A stretch of DNA of 64,000 bases from Herbiconiux moechotypicola (GTDB lineage Bacteria > Actinomycetota > Actinomycetes > Actinomycetales > Microbacteriaceae), in contig NZ_JANLCN010000001.1 in the NCBI RefSeq assembly GCF_024979255.1, positions 1 to 64,000 of the forward strand, written 5' to 3'. Below the pieces are notes generated by a model. The model did no database searches, had not been told where the DNA came from, and saw only the letters and a program-made list of their open reading frames with translations. Positions within the stretch are counted from its first letter, which is position 1; the number at the start of each line of letters is the position of its first letter. Shown in pieces: positions 49,113 through 58,280 of this stretch. The translations under genes and the position numbers were made by a program.

Positions 49113-50361
49113 GGGCGTCTCCTTCGTGCAGGTGGTCGTGCAGAGTCGATCCGGAGTACTCCTCGCGGTACACCCCGAGCTCCTGCAGCTCGGGCACCAC
49201 CCGGTCGACGAACTCCTCGATGCCGCTCGGCACCACGGAGGGGTTCACCACGAACCCGTCGGCCGCCCCGGCCTGCACCCAGGCGTTGATCTCTTCCGCC
49301 ACCTGGCGCGGGGTGCCCACGAAATCGCGGCGCGCCCGCACCACGCCGAGCAGCTCGCGCACCGAGAGCGACCGCTCCTCGGCGAGCGCGCGCCACTCCG
49401 CGATCATGACCCGCGCATCCCGCGCCTCGCCCACCTCGCCACGGGTGAACGCCTCGGCATGGGCCCAGTCGGGGTCGAACGCTGGCAGCGGCCCGTCGAC
49501 GTCGAGCCCGCTGAGGTCGTGCCCCCACACCTCTTCGAGCAAGAAGATCGCCGTGCGCGGCGTCATCTCGAGGGCGCGCCACTCGCGCAGCCGCTCCTCG
49601 GCCTCGGCCGGGGTATCGCCCAGCACGAACGCCGTGCTGGGGAGGAAGAGCACCTGGTCGTGTCTCCCGGCCGCCCGGCGCCTGGCCCGCACGTCGTCGC
49701 AGAACGCCTTCGACTCCGGGATGCTGCGCCGGCCCGCGAACACCACGTCGGCGTGGGCGGCCGCGAGGTCGCGCCCCTCCGGCGATCCGCCCGCCTGCAC
49801 GATGGCCGGACGATGACCGGCCACGGCGTCGAACGCCGCGCTCGGGTCGTCGCCCGCCCACAGCGCGCCCACCTCGCGCAGGAACGCGTCGGCCTGCCGG
49901 TAGCGGTCGGCGTGCGCCACCATGCGCCCCGGGCGGAAGTTGGTGGAGGCACCGATGCCGAAGGTTGTGTGCGAGGTCACGACGTTCCACCCCGCCCGGC
50001 CCTGCGAGAGGTGCTGCAGCGCCGCGAGCCGCCGGGCGACGTCGTAGGGGTCGGAGAAGGTGGTGCCGACGGTGGCCACGAGCCCGATGTGCGTGGTCTC
50101 GGCGGCGAGACCGGAGAGCACGGTGAGCGGGTCGGGCTTGTCGAGGATGGCGTGGTCGACCACCCGCCCACGGTGCTCCTGCAGCCAGTTCGCCTCGGCG
50201 AGGAAGACGAAGTCGAACAGCCCGCGCTCGGCGCCCCGGGCGAACCGCAGGAACGCGTCGAACTCGATCTGGCTCCCGGCGTCGGGATGCGACCAGAGCG
50301 TGAAGTGGTGGTCGTTCGGGTAGAACGCACCGAGGTGCACCCGCCGGAGTGGTTGTGACAT
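49102..50361 (-). CDS. LLM class flavin-dependent monooxygenase (NtaA/SnaA-like)
   Basis: 419 aa. Landmarks: RRVHLGAFYPNDHHFTLWSHPDAGSQIEF, ARGAERGLFDFVFLAEANWLQE, HIGLVATVGTTFSDPYDVARRLAALQHLSQGRAGWNVVTSHTTFGIGASTNF, and PAIVQAGGSPEGRDLAAAHADVVFAG, with QAGGSP as the FMN-phosphate contact. It likely oxidises an organosulfur or amine compound with FMNH2. First gene of the three-gene minus operon with the adenosine deaminase-like gene and the short LLM gene. It diverges from another LLM gene at 50453 with a ~90-bp gap. Confidence 0.92.
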   Translation of the reverse strand: MSQPLRRVHLGAFYPNDHHFTLWSHPDAGSQIEFDAFLRFARGAERGLFDFVFLAEANWLQEHRGRVVDHAILDKPDPLTVLSGLAAETTHIGLVATVGTTFSDPYDVARRLAALQHLSQGRAGWNVVTSHTTFGIGASTNFRPGRMVAHADRYRQADAFLREVGALWAGDDPSAAFDAVAGHRPAIVQAGGSPEGRDLAAAHADVVFAGRRSIPESKAFCDDVRARRRAAGRHDQVLFLPSTAFVLGDTPAEAEERLREWRALEMTPRTAIFLLEEVWGHDLSGLDVDGPLPAFDPDWAHAEAFTRGEVGEARDARVMIAEWRALAEERSLSVRELLGVVRARRDFVGTPRQVAEEINAWVQAGAADGFVVNPSVVPSGIEEFVDRVVPELQELGVYREEYSGSTLHDHLHEGDARVR

Positions 50362-50452
50362 CGGAGACCGATCCTAGAAGAGTCCGGCCGCCAACCGCGC
50401 TCCGTGTCGGAGTGTGACTCGCGGCTGTGTCGGCGGGCACCCCTCGGGCATC

Positions 50453-51616
50453 ATGGGGCGGGTGCAGAAACCCGGCGCCGGCATCCCCCTCTCCGTGCTC
50501 GATCTCGTGCTGATCCCCGAGGGCGGCACCCCCGCGAGCGCCCTCGCCGATGCCGTGACCCTGGCCCGTGCCGCCGATCGGGCGGGCTACCAGCGTTACT
50601 GGGTGGCCGAGCACCACCTCTACCCCGGCGGAGCGGGCGCCGCCTCGTACCTGCTGCTGCCGACCGTCGCCGCGGCGACCACGCGCATCCGAGTGGGCAC
50701 CGCCGTGATCGTCATCGACAACCATGCACCGCTGCAGGTGGCCGAGATCGGCGGCACCGTCGCCGCCCTCGCGGGGCGCGGGGTGGACCTCGGGGTCGGA
50801 CGGGGTGGGCCGTCGGAGGCTCAACGGGCCGCGGCGCGGGCCGTGAACGACCGCCTCGCCGTGGGGGAGCTCGAACCAGGTCCAGTGGGGGAGTCCGAGC
50901 TCGTAGACGGGGTGGTGGTGCCGCCGAGGGTGGTGGTGCCCTTCAACGACGTGCGGGCGGGGCTCAACGACCGCCTGCTCTCGCGCACCCCGGGTGCCCC
51001 GGCCGACTTCGGCGAGCAGATCGCCGAAGTGCTCGGCTTTCTGCGCGGTGGGTTCGAGGTGCCCGAGGGGGTCGAGGTGGTGGCGACCCCGGCCGAGGGC
51101 GCCGATGTCGACCTCTGGGTGCACGGCAGCTCGGCCGGGGTGAGCGCCCAGGTGGCCGGGCGGAACGGGCTGCGCTTCGGCGCCAACTACCACTCGCTGC
51201 CGCAGTCGGTGTTCGCCACCGTGGCCGCCTACCGGGAGGCGTTCGTGCCCTCGGCGCAGCTCGACCGCCCCTACGTGGCGGTGTCGGCCGACGTGGTGGT
51301 GGCGGAGACCGACGAGGAGGCCGCGCGCATCGCCGAACCGTTCGGGCTGTGGCTCTACCGCTCGCGCACCGAGTACGCCGCGCCGCTGTACCCCAGCGCC
51401 GCGACCGCCGCCGCGCATCCGCTCACCGAGTCGCAGCGGGCCCAGGTCTCCGACCGGCTGGCCAGCCGGATCGTCGGCTCGCCCGCGACCGTGGTGCGGC
51501 GGTTGGCGGCGCTCGCCGCGGCCACCGGGGCCGACGAGCTCGTGGTCACCACCCAGGCGCACGCGCTCGCCGACCGCATCCGCTCCTACGAGCTGCTCGC
51601 GGAGGCCTGGGACTGA
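50453..51616 (+). CDS. LLM class flavin-dependent oxidoreductase, MsnO8-like
   Basis: 387 aa from ATG 50453; GTG 50462 is a close alternative. MsnO8-type signs: the start GIPLSVLDLVLIPEGGTP, DRAGYQRYWVAEHHLYPGGAGAASYLLLPTVAAATTRIRVGTAVIVIDNHAPLQVAEIGGTVAALAGRGVDLGVGRGGPS, and LWVHGSSAGVSAQVAGRNGLRFGANYHSLPQS. The His pair of AEHH is typical of this branch. It probably uses FMNH2 for an unknown substrate. It is divergent from the LLM operon at 49102 and convergent with the CUT1 permease genes. Confidence 0.9.
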   Translation: MGRVQKPGAGIPLSVLDLVLIPEGGTPASALADAVTLARAADRAGYQRYWVAEHHLYPGGAGAASYLLLPTVAAATTRIRVGTAVIVIDNHAPLQVAEIGGTVAALAGRGVDLGVGRGGPSEAQRAAARAVNDRLAVGELEPGPVGESELVDGVVVPPRVVVPFNDVRAGLNDRLLSRTPGAPADFGEQIAEVLGFLRGGFEVPEGVEVVATPAEGADVDLWVHGSSAGVSAQVAGRNGLRFGANYHSLPQSVFATVAAYREAFVPSAQLDRPYVAVSADVVVAETDEEAARIAEPFGLWLYRSRTEYAAPLYPSAATAAAHPLTESQRAQVSDRLASRIVGSPATVVRRLAALAAATGADELVVTTQAHALADRIRSYELLAEAWD

Positions 51617-51621
51617 TCGGC

Positions 51622-51650
51622 GGTCGGCGGGCCTCCACGGGCGGCCGACC
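51622..51650. terminator. Hairpin between convergent LLM and permease genes
   Basis: GGTCGGC (51622-51628) pairs with GCCGACC (51644-51650) in the 34-bp gap between the stops at 51616 and 51651. It is probably a bidirectional terminator without T-tract. Confidence 0.5.
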
Positions 51651-52502
51651 TCAGCGGCCGCCGCCCACCGCGATCCCCGCCTTGACGTAGCGCTGCGCCG
51701 CGAACACCACCAGCAGCGCCGGCAGGCTCGCCACCAGTGAGGCCGCCATCACCGCCGCCCAGCTCGTGACCTGCGAGCTCGTGAGGGCGTAGACGAACAC
51801 CGTCATGGGATACATCTGGTCTTGCGTCACGAGTGTCAGCCCGAACAGCAGGTCGCCCCAGCTGAACAGGAAGGTGAACACGCCCGCCGTGATGACCGCG
51901 TTCCGCGACAGCGGCAGCACGATGCGCACGAGGCTGCCGAGCGGACCCAGGCCGTCGAGCTTGCCGGCCTCCACCACGTCGTGGTCGAGGCGCAGCATGA
52001 ACGCCCTCAGCACGATGATGGCGAACGGGATGCCCGCGGTGGAGTTCGCGATGATGAGCCCCGCGTAGGTGTTGAGCACGCCCCAGAAATTGAACATGGC
52101 GTAGAACGAGTTGGCGAGCACCACGCTCGGGATCATCTGCGCGAGCAGCAGCAGCACCAGGGCCACGTCGACGATGCGCGAGGTGAGCCGGCTGAGGGCG
52201 TAGGCCGCCGGAATGGCCACGAAGAGGCTGAGCAGCACCGAACCCGCCGAGACGATGATGCTCACCTGCAGGCTCTCCAGCCCGTCTTCGAACACGGTGG
52301 AGTAGCCGTCGAGGCTGGGCGCGGCGGGGATCCAGTCGATGTTCGCCGAGGTGACGCCCGGCTGGAGCGAGGCCGAGAGCATCCAGAACACCGGGAAGAG
52401 GTACACCAGCAGGATGGCGACGCTCAGCACCGTGAGCAGGATGCGCCCGGCACGGCCACGGCGGGGCCCGCGCGCCGTGGCGCGGCCAGGCGCGCGGCTC
52501 AC
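51651..52502 (-). CDS. CUT1-type ABC permease, MalG-like
   Basis: 283 aa from GTG 52502. Six hydrophobic helices and the EAA loop (VEAGKLDGLGPLGSLVRIVLPLSRNAVITAGVFTFLFSWGDLLFGLTLV) identify a MalG-type inner membrane permease; the N-terminus is Arg-rich. CUT1 systems import sugars, glycerol-phosphate and sometimes other solutes. It overlaps the upstream permease gene by 4 bp. No ATPase (MsmX/MalK type) is in this operon, so a shared ATPase elsewhere must power it. Confidence 0.92.
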   Translation of the reverse strand: MSRAPGRATARGPRRGRAGRILLTVLSVAILLVYLFPVFWMLSASLQPGVTSANIDWIPAAPSLDGYSTVFEDGLESLQVSIIVSAGSVLLSLFVAIPAAYALSRLTSRIVDVALVLLLLAQMIPSVVLANSFYAMFNFWGVLNTYAGLIIANSTAGIPFAIIVLRAFMLRLDHDVVEAGKLDGLGPLGSLVRIVLPLSRNAVITAGVFTFLFSWGDLLFGLTLVTQDQMYPMTVFVYALTSSQVTSWAAVMAASLVASLPALLVVFAAQRYVKAGIAVGGGR

Positions 52503-53455
52503 GACTGCCGCCTCTCGCCGCGCCGCGAGAGCCAGGTGTAGACACCGGCGAAGCCCAGGCTGATGACCAGCAGCACCATGCCGTAGGCCCCCGCGTCACC
52601 GAACTCGAACAGCTGGAACGCCGAGCGGTACGACAGCAGGCCGAGGGTGACGGTGTTGTCGGCCGGGCCGCCCTGGGTGAGCACGAGCACGAGGTCGACG
52701 ATGAGGAGGGTGTAGACGATGCTCATCACGACGAGCACCGAGATGACGGGCCAGACGCTCGGCACGACGATGTACACGAGGCGCTTCCACGCGCCCGCCC
52801 CGTCGAGCTGCGCGGCCTCGAGCTGGTCGTCGGGCACCTGCTTGAGGGCGGCGCCGAGGATGGTGACCCAGTAGGGCAGTGCGCCCCAGATCGACACGGC
52901 GATGACGGCCCACAGTGCGGTCGCGGGGTCGGCCAGCCAGGCGTTCGTGGGCAGGCCGATCGCGTGCAGCACGTCGTTGACGGCGCCGTCGCCCGAGAGC
53001 AACCACTTCCAGATGGTGCCCACCACGACGGCGGGGAGGAGCCAGGGGATGAGCAGCAGCATCGGTAGCCAGCGGCTGCCGGGGAAACGGCGGTTGAAGT
53101 GCAGGGCCAGGGCGAAGCCCACCACGAGCTCGACCGTCACCGAGACGATCGTGATGAGCAGGGTGTTGACGATCGCCTTGCCGAGCAGCGGCGAGGAGAA
53201 GATGTGGACGAAGTTGTCCAGGCCCACGAAGGGCGCCTCGCCGGTGAAGAAGGTGCCCGTGGTGAAGTCGGTGGTGCTCATGTACACCCCGTAGCCGAGG
53301 GGGAACACGAAGCAGAGGGCGAAGAAGACGATGGCCGGCACGAGGAAGCCCACCAGCTCGGCCTTCGTGCGGCCCGACAGCGACAGGCCGCGCCGCCCGG
53401 AGCGGGTGGGCTCCGGGCGGCGCGGCGTGGTGGCGCGGGTGGCGCTGGTGGTCAC
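52499..53455 (-). CDS. CUT1-type ABC permease, MalF-like
   Basis: 318 aa from GTG 53455, which overlaps the SBP stop. Helices and loop of MalF type: KAELVGFLVPAIVFFALCFVFPLGYGVYMSTTDF, NTLLITIVSVTVELVVGFALALHFNRRFPGSRWLPMLLLIPWLLPAVVVGTIWKWLLSGDGAVNDVL, and EAAQLDGAGAWKRLVYIVVPSVWPVISVLVVMSIVYTLLIVDLVLVLTQGGP. With the MalG-like protein it forms the membrane pore. Its neighbours are the SBP gene upstream and the second permease downstream. Confidence 0.92.
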   Translation of the reverse strand: MTTSATRATTPRRPEPTRSGRRGLSLSGRTKAELVGFLVPAIVFFALCFVFPLGYGVYMSTTDFTTGTFFTGEAPFVGLDNFVHIFSSPLLGKAIVNTLLITIVSVTVELVVGFALALHFNRRFPGSRWLPMLLLIPWLLPAVVVGTIWKWLLSGDGAVNDVLHAIGLPTNAWLADPATALWAVIAVSIWGALPYWVTILGAALKQVPDDQLEAAQLDGAGAWKRLVYIVVPSVWPVISVLVVMSIVYTLLIVDLVLVLTQGGPADNTVTLGLLSYRSAFQLFEFGDAGAYGMVLLVISLGFAGVYTWLSRRGERRQS

Positions 53456-54711
53456 TGGCCCGCGACGGCCTTGCTCAGGGCCTCCTCGGCGCTGGTGCCG
53501 TTGACGGTCGCATCCTGGATCGCGGTCACGTACTGCTGCTGCAGAGTGTTCCAGTCGGTGCCGAGGGTGGCGGTGTTGACCGCGGTGGGCACGGCGTCGA
53601 CGAAGGGAGCGGCGCCGGGCACCTCGGCCACGAAGGCCTCCTGGGCGGTGGTGAGGGCCGGGATGTAGCCGCCCTGCACGGCCGTCTCGACCTGGTTCTC
53701 TTCGGAGGCGCGGCACTCCACGAGCGCGGCCGCGGCTTGGGCCTTGGTCTCGTCGCTCTGGGCGGCGACGCCGTAGGCGTACCCGAGCAGGCCGACCTTG
53801 GGCTCTTCTCCGGCCTCGAGGGTGGGGAACGGAGCGATGCCGTACTCGAAGTCGGTGGGGGTGACCAACTGCCACGGACCCGTCACCGCGATCGCGGCCT
53901 TGCCACCGGTCCACTGGTCGTTGGCGTCCCAGCCCCAGTTCACGAACTCCTTCGACAGGCTGCCGTCGTCGAAGAGCTTCTTGTAGAGGTCGACCGCGGC
54001 CACCGCTCCGTCGCTGGTGGGGTCGGCGGGGTCGCCGCCGGCGCTCAGCAGGAAGGGCAGGAAGAACACGGGGGCGGCGCCGTCGGTGGCGTTGCCGGCG
54101 AAGGCCACGCCGTACTGGTCGGCGGTGGTGAGGGCCTTGGCGTCTTCGACGAGCTCGTCGAAGGTGGTGGGCGCCTCGGTGATGCCGGCGGCGGCGAACA
54201 GGTCCTTGTTGTAGAACACCGCGTAGTCCTCCACCTGCACCGGCAGGGCGTAGAGGGTGTCCTCGTACTGGCCGAGGGCGGCGACGCTGTCTTCGAGGCC
54301 GTCGGTGGAGACCCCCAGCGAGTCGAGGTCGGCGAGCACGCCCTGCGAGGCGAGCAGCGGCACCTGCACGTCGGTGCTGAGCAGCGCGATGTCGGGCAGC
54401 GACTTCGAGCTGGCCGCCTGCAGCAGCTTCGAGGTGTAGTCGCCCGTGATGGTCTCGTTCTTCACGGTGATGCCGAGCTCGGTGGCGCAGTCGGCGAAGT
54501 ACTTCTCCTGCAGGCTCTGGTAGGGGTCGTAGTCGATGTTGTTCCACACCGTGAGCTCGACGCCGTCGAAGTCGCCGGAGCCGCTGGTGGAGGAGGGCGT
54601 GCCGCCCGAGGAGCAGCCGGCGAGGGCGAGCGAGCCGGCGACGGCGGTGGCGGCGAGCACACGGGGGAGTGAGCGGGAGAGCGCGCGGCGGGTGCGGCGG
54701 TTCACGGTCAT
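53452..54711 (-). CDS. CUT1-type (family 1) solute-binding lipoprotein
   Basis: 419 aa from ATG 54711. Lipobox LALAGC in the signal (LAATAVAGSLALAGCSSGG). Family 1 features: GVELTVWNNIDYDPYQSLQEKYFADCATELGITVKNETITGDYTSKLLQAASSKSLPDIALLSTD, YALPVQVEDYAVFYNKDLFAAAGITEAPTTFDELVEDAKALT and GGKAAIAVTGPWQL. It captures the solute outside and hands it to the MalF/MalG pair. The gap to the LLM gene (54871) includes GATTGTTACGC on the minus strand, a possible promoter element. Confidence 0.93.
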   Translation of the reverse strand: MTVNRRTRRALSRSLPRVLAATAVAGSLALAGCSSGGTPSSTSGSGDFDGVELTVWNNIDYDPYQSLQEKYFADCATELGITVKNETITGDYTSKLLQAASSKSLPDIALLSTDVQVPLLASQGVLADLDSLGVSTDGLEDSVAALGQYEDTLYALPVQVEDYAVFYNKDLFAAAGITEAPTTFDELVEDAKALTTADQYGVAFAGNATDGAAPVFFLPFLLSAGGDPADPTSDGAVAAVDLYKKLFDDGSLSKEFVNWGWDANDQWTGGKAAIAVTGPWQLVTPTDFEYGIAPFPTLEAGEEPKVGLLGYAYGVAAQSDETKAQAAAALVECRASEENQVETAVQGGYIPALTTAQEAFVAEVPGAAPFVDAVPTAVNTATLGTDWNTLQQQYVTAIQDATVNGTSAEEALSKAVAGQ

Positions 54712-54870
54712 GGGGAGGGTTCCTTTCGGGTGGCGGCCGAGGGGCCACCGGATGCTGTGTCGAGCCGCGCACACGCGGCCGGTGCCCCATTCTGGGACGG
54801 CCCGGCGCGGGCGCGCCAGCGGTGCGTCACCCCCCGACACACGGGGCAAGAATGCGTAACAATCGCACGC

Positions 54871-56265
54871 TCAGGCGTTCGGGGCGTTCTCGTTCCCGCC
54901 ACGCCTCCAGCGCGCCGCCGGGTGGTCGGCCGCCAGCCGGTCGGAGCGGTCGGAGCGCAGTCGCGAGCGGAAGGTGCCGCCCGTGGGGAACCCGCCGAAG
55001 AGACCGCGTTCACGGAGCCGGGGCACCAGCAGCTCGGTGAAGTCGTTCAGCGACCCGGGCGACACGAACTGGTGCAGCAAGAAGCCGTCGACCCCCGACT
55101 CGTCGACGAACCGCTCCACCTCGGCGGCCACCGCATCCGGTGTGCCGATGAAGCGGTCGTCGGCGAAGGCCGTCACCCGGCTGAACCGCTCGCGCACCTC
55201 GCCCGCCGGCAGCGGCGGCGTGTCGGGCCGGGCGCCGGCGATCTGGGTGTGGTTGGTCTCCTGCTTCACGAGCGGCTCGTCGTCGCGATAGCGCGTGAAG
55301 TCGATGCCGCTCCAGCCCGCGTAGGCGGCCAGCTGGGCCTCGGCCGAGTAGTACGACTGCAGGTCGTCGATCTTCTCCTGCACGGCGATCGGCGTCGAGG
55401 CGAGCACCGGGTTGAGCCCCACCACGGCGCGGATCTCCGACGGGTCGCGGCCGAACTCGGCCGCCCGGCGGCGGATGTCGTCGAGCCCCTCCCTGATCTT
55501 CGCGGGCTCCGACTCGCCCACGAACACGAGCTCGGCGTGCCGGGCGGCGAACTCGCGCCCGCGCGCCGACCAGCCGGCCTGCACGATCACGGGCGTGCGC
55601 TGCGGCGAGGGGATGCTGAGGTGCGGGCCCGCCACCTGGAACTGCGCCCCGTCATGGTCGATCCGGTGCACCTTCGACGGGTCGGCGAAGCGGCGCCGCT
55701 CCTTGCTGCCGAGGTAGGCACCGTCTTCCCAGCTGCCCTCCCAGAGCCCGTACGCCACGTCGAGGAACTCGTCGGCGCGGTCGTAGCGCGTGTCGTGCGC
55801 CACCACGTCGAGGCCGAAGTTGCGGGCGGCGCCCGGCAGGTAGGAGGTGACCACGTTCCACGCCACCCGGCCCGCCGTGAGGTGGTCGAGCGTGCTGAAC
55901 CGGCGGGCGTGGGCGAACGGATGCTCGTAGGTGGTGGAGACGGTGGCGCCGAACGCGAGGTGCTCGGTCACGGCCGCGAGGGCGGGGATGTGCAGCAGCG
56001 GGTCGTGGGCGGGGATCTCGACGCCCCACTCGAGCGCCGTGGCCGCCGAGCCGCCGTAGGTGTCGTAGAGGCCGAGCACGTCGCCGAAGAAGAACAGGTC
56101 GAAGCCGGCCTCCTCGGTGCGCCTGGCCAGGTCGAGCCAGTACTGCAGCCCGGTGGCGTTCAAGCGCTCGTCGGAGGGGTGCGTCCACAGGCTCACCGCG
56201 CCGGAGCCGTTGCCCACGCAGGCCTGCTCGTAGAGTCCGTACAGCAGGGGGCGGCGTTCAGGCAT
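54871..56265 (-). CDS. NtaA/SnaA/DszA-family flavin monooxygenase
   Basis: 464 aa from ATG 56265 with GGAGAG before it; the amidohydrolase stop overlaps this start by 8 bp. Family landmarks: LLYGLYEQACVGNGSGAVSLWTHPSDERL, LDLARRTEEAGFDLFFFGDVLGLYDTYGG, LAFGATVSTTYEHPFAHARRFSTLDHLTAGRVAWNVVTSYLPGAARNFGL and PVIVQAGWSARGREFAARHAELVFVGE. It is close in design to the enzyme at 29695. It probably acts after or before the amidohydrolase in oxidising an N- or S-containing substrate. Confidence 0.93.
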   Translation of the reverse strand: MPERRPLLYGLYEQACVGNGSGAVSLWTHPSDERLNATGLQYWLDLARRTEEAGFDLFFFGDVLGLYDTYGGSAATALEWGVEIPAHDPLLHIPALAAVTEHLAFGATVSTTYEHPFAHARRFSTLDHLTAGRVAWNVVTSYLPGAARNFGLDVVAHDTRYDRADEFLDVAYGLWEGSWEDGAYLGSKERRRFADPSKVHRIDHDGAQFQVAGPHLSIPSPQRTPVIVQAGWSARGREFAARHAELVFVGESEPAKIREGLDDIRRRAAEFGRDPSEIRAVVGLNPVLASTPIAVQEKIDDLQSYYSAEAQLAAYAGWSGIDFTRYRDDEPLVKQETNHTQIAGARPDTPPLPAGEVRERFSRVTAFADDRFIGTPDAVAAEVERFVDESGVDGFLLHQFVSPGSLNDFTELLVPRLRERGLFGGFPTGGTFRSRLRSDRSDRLAADHPAARWRRGGNENAPNA

Positions 56266-57559
56266 GGGTGCTCTCCTTCGCGTGGCCGGCGGTCGAGCTC
56301 CAGAGGAGTGCGCCGTCGACATGGGTGGCGGTGACCGGGGTCGAGCCGGTCTCGACCAGTTCGGCGCGAGCGTCGAGTGGGTCGGGGCTCGCCGTGTCGA
56401 AGACGGCGAAGTCGGCGCGCGCGCCCGGCGTCAGGTGCCCGGTCGAGCCCTCCAGGCCGAGCGCTCTCGCGCCTCCGAGGGTGACCGCCTCGAGCAGCCG
56501 CTCGTGCAGGTCGGCCTCCCGGTACCCCTGCGCCCGCGCCAGCAGATGAAGGGCTGCGACGTCGGCGAGCGGGTTGAGCGACGGCGACGAGGAGAGCGAG
56601 TCCGTGCCGACGGCCAGAGCGTTGCCCTCGGCCAGGTAGGCGGCCACGGGTGGCGGGTCGAGCCCGATGACCGCGTTGGAGCGGGGGCACAGCGCCACCG
56701 TCACGCCCCGGCGTCGCAGCAGCGCGCGGTCGTCGGCGTCGACGTAGATGCCGTGCGCGAGGTGGGTCGATGGGGTGAGCGCACCCGCCCGGTCGAGGTA
56801 GGAGATCGCCCCGAGGCCCGAGCCGCCGCCGGCGAGCAGCTGCAGGTCGGCGTGCCCGTACTGCCGCCACTGCTCGGCGAGCGTGCCCGTCCCCGTGCGC
56901 GTGAACTCGTCTTCGGAGGCGGCCTCGGCGGCATGGATGTGCTGGCGCAGCCCGAGCTCGGCCGCGAACTCCACCAGGTCGTGCAGCACGTCGGTGTCGA
57001 GCGAGTACACGGCGTGCGGCGAGAGCCCGGTCGCCGGGGGAGCCGGGATGCGGCCCAGCGCCTCGGTCACGCGGGCGCGGCCCTCCGCATCCCACCGCCC
57101 CGCCTTCCAGTTGAACACCTCCCAATAGACGATGCCGTGCAGCCCGGCGTCGTGCAGCGCTCCGCCCGCCGCCGGGTCGGTGACGATGTCGGCCAGCGCC
57201 GTCGTGCCCCAGCGCAGTGCTTCAGCCGCCCCGGAGGCCGCCGAGGCGGCCCAGTCGTGCGGGCGCTCGTACGCCTCCTGGAAGGCGTGAGACCAGTGCT
57301 CGAAACCGTCGTAGCGGCCGAGTCCGACTGCGGCCATGTCGCTGTACTGCAGGTGGGTGTGGGCGTTCACCAGGCCAGGGGCGATCGTGCCCTGCCACTC
57401 GATCTGCTCGAACCCGGTCTCCAGGCCCGACACCACCTCGTGGTGCGCACCGGCTGCCACGACGACACCCCCGCGCACCGCCACCGCGCCGTCGGCGACC
57501 GGAGGGCCGGACACCGGGAGGAGCACGGGCGCACGGTGGACGGTCACGGTGGATGGCAC
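56258..57559 (-). CDS. TRZ/ATZ-type amidohydrolase (deaminase-like)
   Basis: 433 aa from GTG 57559. Metal motif LVNAHTHLQYSDM (HxH), GLSPHAVYS, LRQHIHAAEAASEDE (His), HLAHGIYVD (His) and LCPRSNAVIGLDPPPVAAYLAEGNALAVGTDSLSSSPSLN (Asp). The layout is that of chlorohydrolase/ S-adenosylhomocysteine- or guanine-deaminase-like enzymes. The true substrate is uncertain. Its start is 61 bp from the end of the MetI gene, and it is coupled to the LLM gene at 54871. Confidence 0.88.
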   Translation of the reverse strand: MPSTVTVHRAPVLLPVSGPPVADGAVAVRGGVVVAAGAHHEVVSGLETGFEQIEWQGTIAPGLVNAHTHLQYSDMAAVGLGRYDGFEHWSHAFQEAYERPHDWAASAASGAAEALRWGTTALADIVTDPAAGGALHDAGLHGIVYWEVFNWKAGRWDAEGRARVTEALGRIPAPPATGLSPHAVYSLDTDVLHDLVEFAAELGLRQHIHAAEAASEDEFTRTGTGTLAEQWRQYGHADLQLLAGGGSGLGAISYLDRAGALTPSTHLAHGIYVDADDRALLRRRGVTVALCPRSNAVIGLDPPPVAAYLAEGNALAVGTDSLSSSPSLNPLADVAALHLLARAQGYREADLHERLLEAVTLGGARALGLEGSTGHLTPGARADFAVFDTASPDPLDARAELVETGSTPVTATHVDGALLWSSTAGHAKESTHA

Positions 57560-57620
57560 GCGCTGGAGCCTAGGGCTGCGGCGCGGCCGGTGCGAGCGAG
57601 GGCGCAACAATCCGGAACAC

Positions 57621-58280
57621 TCAGCGCCGCAGCGCCTTGCGCGCCAGACCGTTCCCGATGAACTGCACGGCCTGCACGATCACGACGATCACGATCACCG
57701 CGGCCCAGGTGACCACCGGGTTGAACTGCCGGTAGCCGAATTGGATGGCGAAGGTGCCGAGACCGCCACCGCCCACGTAGCCCGCCACCGCCGACATGTC
57801 GACGATAGCGATGAGCACGAAGGTGTAGCCGAGCGTGAGCGGCCCGAGCGCCTCGGGGATGACGAGCGTGAGCACGATGCGCAGCCTGCTCGCCCCCATC
57901 GAGCGCGCCGCCTCGATCACCCCGGGCTGCACGGTGAGCAGGTTCTGCTCCACCACCCGGCTGATACCGAAGGTGGCTGCGAGCGAGAGGGTGAAGATGA
58001 TGGCGGTGTTGCCGATGCCGGTGCCCGTCACCGCCCGGGCGAGCGGCTGGGCCGCTGCCAGGAAGATGATGAACGGGATGGGCCGGAACACGTTCACCAC
58101 CACGTTGAGCACCGCGAACACGGGCCGGTTCGAGTAGATGCTGCCCGGCCTGGTGGTGTACAGGCCGAGCCCCACGAGAAGCCCGCCGATGCCGCCGAAC
58201 AGCAGGCTGAGCCCCACGATGTAGAGCGTCTCGACGGTCGCCTGGCCGAGCTGGGGCAGCAGCCGGATGAGGTCATCCAC
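57621..58280 (-). CDS. metI: Methionine ABC transporter permease, MetI
   Basis: 219 aa from GTG 58280. Five to six helices with the MetI signature: QATVETLYIVGLSLLFGGIGGLLVGLGLYTTRPGSIYSNRPVFAVLNVVVNVFRPIPFIIFLAAAQPLARAVTGTGIGNTAIIFTLSLAATFGISRVVEQNLLTVQPGVIEAARSMGASRLRIVLTLVIPEA and the ending GGGGLGTFAIQFGYRQFNPVV. It belongs to the MetNIQ importer of methionine, methionine sulfoxide or related sulfur compounds. It overlaps metN by 8 bp. Confidence 0.94.
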   Translation of the reverse strand: MDDLIRLLPQLGQATVETLYIVGLSLLFGGIGGLLVGLGLYTTRPGSIYSNRPVFAVLNVVVNVFRPIPFIIFLAAAQPLARAVTGTGIGNTAIIFTLSLAATFGISRVVEQNLLTVQPGVIEAARSMGASRLRIVLTLVIPEALGPLTLGYTFVLIAIVDMSAVAGYVGGGGLGTFAIQFGYRQFNPVVTWAAVIVIVVIVQAVQFIGNGLARKALRR

